Assembly: GCA_004356215.1 (NCBI GenBank)
Contig: SMXR01000016.1
Coordinates: 1 to 9,694, forward strand
Direction of reading: 5' to 3'
Source of the DNA: Alphaproteobacteria bacterium
GTDB taxonomy: Bacteria > Pseudomonadota > Alphaproteobacteria > Sphingomonadales > SMXR01
Length of the DNA: 9,694 nucleotides
A program made the translations under genes and the position numbers. The notes under the pieces are model-generated. The model was given only the letters and a program-made list of their open reading frames with translations, was not told where the DNA came from and made no database searches. The first letter of the stretch is position 1. Every line of letters starts with the position of its first letter. This document shows, in pieces, positions 6,494 through 9,694 of the stretch.

Positions 6494-6832
6494 ATGACAA
6501 CAGACGCACCATTTACCATCAGCGAAAGCGCCGCCAAACGCGTGCGCCACCTGATTGAAAGCGAGGGCAACCCCAAGCTGAAGCTCAGGATTGCGGTCCA
6601 GGGCGGCGGCTGTTCGGGCTTTCAATACGAGTTCAAGCTGGATGAGGCCACCGAAGATGGTGACATTGTCGTTGAGCGCGGCGGTGCCACGGTGGTGATC
6701 GACGAAACCTCGCTGCTCTATATGATTGGCTCGGAAGTGGATTATGCCGAAGAGCTGGTCGGTTCCTACTTCAAGATCACCAACCCCAACGCCCAGTCGT
6801 CCTGCGGCTGCGGCACCTCTTTTTCGGTTTAG
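6494..6832 (+). CDS. erpA: Iron-sulfur cluster insertion protein ErpA (A-type carrier)
   Basis: This 112-residue HesB/IscA-family carrier receives Fe-S clusters from the assembly machinery and passes them to apo-proteins. The three ligand cysteines are present: Cys40 in GGGCSGFQYEF and Cys104 and Cys106 in QSSCGCGTSFSV at the C-terminus. PKLKLRIAV and FKITNPNAQSSCGCG closely follow ErpA rather than IscA or SufA, from memory of the E. coli sequence. ATG at 6494-6496 gives the family N-terminus (MTTDAPFTIS). An in-frame TTG at 6446 would add 16 unconserved residues across the presumed promoter. The ribosome binding site is poor (AGG about 13 bases upstream). The gene is divergent from dgt, and its TAG stop interlocks with the stop of the convergent CPBP protease gene. 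Confidence 0.95.
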   Translation: MTTDAPFTISESAAKRVRHLIESEGNPKLKLRIAVQGGGCSGFQYEFKLDEATEDGDIVVERGGATVVIDETSLLYMIGSEVDYAEELVGSYFKITNPNAQSSCGCGTSFSV

Positions 6833-7590
6833 GCGTCTACCCCCAGATACATCAGGGTGAAAACAATATTATCAAACAGGCCGTGGGCAATGATCAATGG
6901 CCACAGGCTGCGGCCGAACCGGTAAAAAGCCAAGCCGAAAATTGCGGCGATCATGAACACCACAATGGCGCCCGCCACCCCCTGATTAAGATGTAACATA
7001 CCAAAAACGGCAGCCTGCAGGGTGATAGCAAACCCGGCGGCTACGGTGTTTGAGCCGAACAATTGATAGAGGATGCGCATTAAAAACCCGCGAAAAACAA
7101 CCTCTTCACCGAAAGCCGCTGCAAGCCAGGCCACCGCCGTCATGCCATAAAAAAATATCATTGGATCGGTCAGGATCACATTAAAATCACTGGAATCGGG
7201 GACCATGCCAAACTGGGCGAGAAAGTAGGTTAGGCCGGTGGCAGCGACAAAAATAAAGACCGCTAGGGCAACCCCCAGCAGCACCACCCGGCGCCACGAT
7301 TCCGGTATTTTAAGACCAAGGTCGCTTAAGGTTTCCCCTCTTATCTTTTGCAGGCCCCATACCAAACCAATGGTGAGCAACATGCCTCCGGGAATGGCGA
7401 GGAAGCCCGGCACCGCCAGTAACTCTTTAGCATTGGGCAAATTAAAAATTTCCAGGACTTCAGTATTCACCCCATCCTGGATAAAAAGAACCACAATTAA
7501 CGCTATAAAACTGAAAATGAAAAAAGCGAAAAGGACCAGCACAAACTCGCCAATCAACCGCCCTTTTGAAATTTGTCCCGCAGCTGTCAT
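6829..7590 (-). CDS. CPBP family intramembrane glutamic endopeptidase
   Basis: This 253-residue polytopic membrane protein belongs to the CPBP (Rce1/Abi-like) family. It shows motif 1 EEVVFRGFL (162-170, the catalytic EE and the Arg), motif 2 with His200 in FGMLHLNQG, and motif 3 HGLFDN (236-241). Strong hydrophobic segments lie at about 12-37, 60-80, 101-125, 145-160 and 186-250. Such proteins cleave near or in the membrane; in bacteria their roles range from peptide maturation to bacteriocin self-immunity, and none can be assigned here. ATG at 7588-7590 is chosen because GAGGG (7595-7599) is 4 bases upstream. A longer in-frame version from 7689 would run into the xth gene and add a non-membrane tail. 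It is convergent with erpA (4-base overlap) and divergent from xth. No bacteriocin-like gene is seen nearby. Confidence 0.9.
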   Translation of the reverse strand: MTAAGQISKGRLIGEFVLVLFAFFIFSFIALIVVLFIQDGVNTEVLEIFNLPNAKELLAVPGFLAIPGGMLLTIGLVWGLQKIRGETLSDLGLKIPESWRRVVLLGVALAVFIFVAATGLTYFLAQFGMVPDSSDFNVILTDPMIFFYGMTAVAWLAAAFGEEVVFRGFLMRILYQLFGSNTVAAGFAITLQAAVFGMLHLNQGVAGAIVVFMIAAIFGLAFYRFGRSLWPLIIAHGLFDNIVFTLMYLGVDA

Positions 7591-7673
7591 AAAACCCTCT
7601 AAATTTTGCTTTTGATCTTTTACCCGTGAATACGCTAAGCAAGGGTTAACAACTTGTCCAGTGGGGAAAATGA

Positions 7674-8444
7674 ATGAAAATTGCAACATTTAACGTAAAC
7701 TCTATAAAAGCGCGCCTGCCCCGGGTGCTTGAGTGGCTGAAAGAGCGCAACCCCGATGTGGTGTGTTTGCAGGAAATCAAATCACTGGATGAAAATTTCC
7801 CGCGGATGGAAATTGAAGACCTGGGCTACAATATTGAGACCCACGGCCAGAAAACCTACAACGGCGTCGCCCTCCTCTCCAAATTCCCCATCGAGGATGT
7901 CCAGCGCGGCCTGCCGGAAAATACCGAAGACGACCAGGCGCGTTACATCGAGGCCTTCACCGGCGGCGTCCGGATCGGGTGTTTATATCTTCCCAACGGC
8001 AACCCGATCCCCGGCGAAAAGTTTGACTATAAACTGCGCTGGATGGATCACCTGGTCAGCCATGCCAAAACCCTGCTGGCTTACGAGGAGCCACTGGTGC
8101 TGTGCGGGGACTATAACGTTATCCCCAAGGACGAGGATGTTTTCGACCCCGCCCGGTTTGAGGGCGATGCCCTGACCCAGCCGGCGACAAGGGCCAGATA
8201 CCGCGAGCTGATGTATCTGGGCTTTACCGATGCGCTCCGGGTTTTGCGCCCCTCCGGGGCTGATTATACCTTCTGGGATTACCAGCGCGGCGCCTGGCAA
8301 AAAGACAATGGCCTGCGGATTGACCACCACCTCTTGAGCCCCCAGGCCGCCGACATCCTGAAAGACTGCCAGATTGATAAAATGGTCCGCGGCGGCGAGC
8401 GCGCCTCAGACCACGTCCCGATCTGGATTGACCTGGATATTTAA
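7674..8444 (+). CDS. xth: Exodeoxyribonuclease III / AP endonuclease (ExoA-Xth family)
   Basis: This enzyme acts in base excision repair: it nicks DNA 5' of abasic sites and has 3'-exonuclease and 3'-phosphatase activities in the family. The 256 residues carry the full endonuclease/exonuclease/phosphatase active site: Asn7 (FNVNS), Glu34 (LQEIK), Tyr105 (YLPNG), Asp146 and Asn148 (GDYNV), Asp217 (GLRIDH) and the terminal catalytic pair Asp246-His247 (ERASDHVPIW). ATG at 7674-7676 has GGGGA (7663-7667) 6 bases upstream. Another ATG at 7670 is out of frame. The gene is preceded by an 83-base divergent gap shared with the CPBP protease gene, in which I find only weak promoter matches. It converges on valS with 13 bases between stops. 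Confidence 0.96.
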   Translation: MKIATFNVNSIKARLPRVLEWLKERNPDVVCLQEIKSLDENFPRMEIEDLGYNIETHGQKTYNGVALLSKFPIEDVQRGLPENTEDDQARYIEAFTGGVRIGCLYLPNGNPIPGEKFDYKLRWMDHLVSHAKTLLAYEEPLVLCGDYNVIPKDEDVFDPARFEGDALTQPATRARYRELMYLGFTDALRVLRPSGADYTFWDYQRGAWQKDNGLRIDHHLLSPQAADILKDCQIDKMVRGGERASDHVPIWIDLDI

Positions 8445-8457
8445 AATTGACTGAAGC

Positions 8458-9694
8458 CTAACCCAGTCGTGCCAGCGCTTCTTCCAATTTGGCCTTGGTA
8501 GCCAGTTCTGAATCAAGTTTTTCTTTCGCTTCCAAAATAACCGCCTCCGGCGCCTTGGCGGTAAAGCCCTTGTTCTTGAGGCGGCCTTCAAGGGCGGCGA
8601 TTTCCCTGGCAGACCCGGCAATGCCTTTTTCAAGCCGGGCCTGTTCGGCGGCGATATCAATCACCCCTTCAAGCGGCAGGACAAACGTGGCCTCGCGGGC
8701 GAGAACCTGGATGGCGGCCCCGCCCCTGTTTTTGGCCTCGACCTTAAGCCCTTCAACCCGGGCCAGGTGCGAAATCAGCGCGCGGTATGATTTAAGCCGG
8801 GCCTGGGTCTCTTTGCTGGCCCCGGTGACATAGGCCGGAACCTTGGCCCCGGCGGGAACGCCCAATTCCTGGCGCGACGAGCGGATGCCGGTGACGACAT
8901 CAATCAGCCAGTTAATATCCTCACCCGCCGTCTTATACGCGGGCATGGCTTTGGCGTCGGGCCAGGACCCGAGGATCAAATCACCTTCGCGCCTGGCAGG
9001 CGTTGCGTGCCACAACTCTTCGGTGACAAACGGCATAAACGGGTGCAGCAAGGTCAGGATGTTTTCCAGAACCCATCCAGCGGTCTTCCGGGTCTCGGCC
9101 TTGGCTTTTTCATCTTCGCCAAAAAGCACCGGTTTCGACAGCTCAAGATACCAGTCGCAAAAGATGCCCCAGGTGAAATGATAGATCGCGTCGGACGCGA
9201 CATTAAATTGAAACCCCTCAAGCGCTTTGGTGACCTTTTCGACACAGACTTTAGTCTCGCCGATAATCCATTGGTTGACGGTGCCCTTGGCCGCTTTGGG
9301 GTCGAAGCCGATGGCATCAAGCGCATCATTCATCTCACAAAAGCGCGCCGCATTCCAAAGCTTGGTGGCAAAATTGCGGTAGCCCTGGACCCGGCTTTCG
9401 GAAAGTTTGATATCGCGCCCCTGAGTTTCCATGATCGCCAGCGTAAAGCGCAGGGCGTCGGCGCCGTATTTATCAATAAAATCAAGCGGGTCAATCGCGT
9501 TGCCCCTGGATTTCGACATCTTGGCGCCGGCCTGGTCGCGCACCAGGCCGTGGAGATAAACCGTATCGAACGGCACTTTATCCATGAAATGGAGGCTGTC
9601 CATCATCATCCGCGCCACCCAGAAAAACAGGATGTCAAAGCCGGTGACCAAAACCGAGCCGGGATAATAGCGCGCCAGTTCCGGGGTCTCTTTA
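8458..9694 (-). CDS. valS: Valyl-tRNA synthetase (partial, C-terminal part)
   Basis: This class I synthetase charges tRNA-Val. The visible 411 residues are roughly the C-terminal half; the N-terminal part, with the HIGH motif and most of the editing domain, lies beyond the right edge. The fragment opens with TPELARYYPGSVLVTGFD and FFWVARMMM, typical of ValRS, and reads open to the window edge, so no start is assigned here. KMSKS is at 9508-9522, within AKMSKSRGNAIDPLDFIDKY. An anticodon-binding helical domain follows, including LLHPFMPFVTEELW. The last 65 or so residues, rich in Ala, Glu, Lys and Leu (EQARLEKGIAG to EKLDSELATKAKLEEALA), are the C-terminal coiled-coil arm that binds tRNA. It converges on xth. 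Confidence 0.97.
   Translation of the reverse strand, partial: KETPELARYYPGSVLVTGFDILFFWVARMMMDSLHFMDKVPFDTVYLHGLVRDQAGAKMSKSRGNAIDPLDFIDKYGADALRFTLAIMETQGRDIKLSESRVQGYRNFATKLWNAARFCEMNDALDAIGFDPKAAKGTVNQWIIGETKVCVEKVTKALEGFQFNVASDAIYHFTWGIFCDWYLELSKPVLFGEDEKAKAETRKTAGWVLENILTLLHPFMPFVTEELWHATPARREGDLILGSWPDAKAMPAYKTAGEDINWLIDVVTGIRSSRQELGVPAGAKVPAYVTGASKETQARLKSYRALISHLARVEGLKVEAKNRGGAAIQVLAREATFVLPLEGVIDIAAEQARLEKGIAGSAREIAALEGRLKNKGFTAKAPEAVILEAKEKLDSELATKAKLEEALARLG

Noticed and set aside
7591..7673. Promoters for xth and the CPBP gene, and an operator around GTTAAC (7645-7650), in the divergent gap.
   Set aside because: The best -35/-10 pairs match only about half of the consensus on one element, and the inverted repeat around GTTAAC is imperfect, so I do not support a specific site.
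7591..7689. 33-residue N-terminal extension of the CPBP protease.
   Set aside because: It covers the shared upstream gap and the first codons of xth. The inner ATG at 7588-7590 has GAGGG just upstream.
8449..8468. GACTG/CAGTC inverted repeat at the xth-valS junction as a terminator.
   Set aside because: The stem has only 5 bp with a 10-base loop that contains the valS stop codon. On the minus strand it is followed by AATTTTAAAT rather than a clean T-run, so it is too weak to call.

Overview
The window looks like an ordinary stretch of alphaproteobacterial chromosome of moderate GC content. The order dgt-argS-SPOR-nagZ-scpA-scpB, with erpA divergent from dgt and an exonuclease III gene nearby, is from memory a recurrent layout in Alphaproteobacteria. 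The protein sequences fit the class, but the order or genus cannot be fixed from the window. I see no RNA gene, CRISPR array, insertion sequence, prophage or attachment site. Coding density is very high: no gene-free gap exceeds about 120 bases.

Positions 1-6377, all on the minus strand and transcribed right to left, form a tight seven-gene run: dgt (dNTP hydrolysis), argS (arginyl-tRNA synthetase), a membrane-anchored SPOR-domain protein, nagZ (muropeptide recycling), an M50 site-2-type membrane protease, scpA and scpB (condensin subunits; scpB is cut by the left edge). Junctions are short gaps (10-37 bases) or overlaps (TGATG at argS/SPOR; scpB starts inside scpA), so one operon with translational coupling is likely. 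The run joins nucleotide pool control, translation, cell-wall recycling or septation, and chromosome segregation.

Positions 6378-6493 hold the divergent regulatory region between dgt and erpA. It contains a candidate CTTGAC-type promoter for erpA. A 9-bp perfect inverted repeat also lies here and would fold over the dgt ribosome binding site; this is the most interesting non-coding signal in the window.

Positions 6494-8444 hold erpA (Fe-S cluster carrier, plus strand), a CPBP-family membrane protease (minus strand, tail-to-tail with erpA and overlapping it by 4 bases) and an exonuclease III-type xth gene (plus strand, divergent from the protease gene). Positions 8458-9694 hold the C-terminal part of valS (minus strand), cut by the right edge.

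Nothing here amounts to a new biological system. Points worth a second look are the dgt leader hairpin, the lack of a canonical nagZ start codon where the family and ribosome binding site predict one, and two membrane protease genes set into an otherwise conserved neighbourhood.
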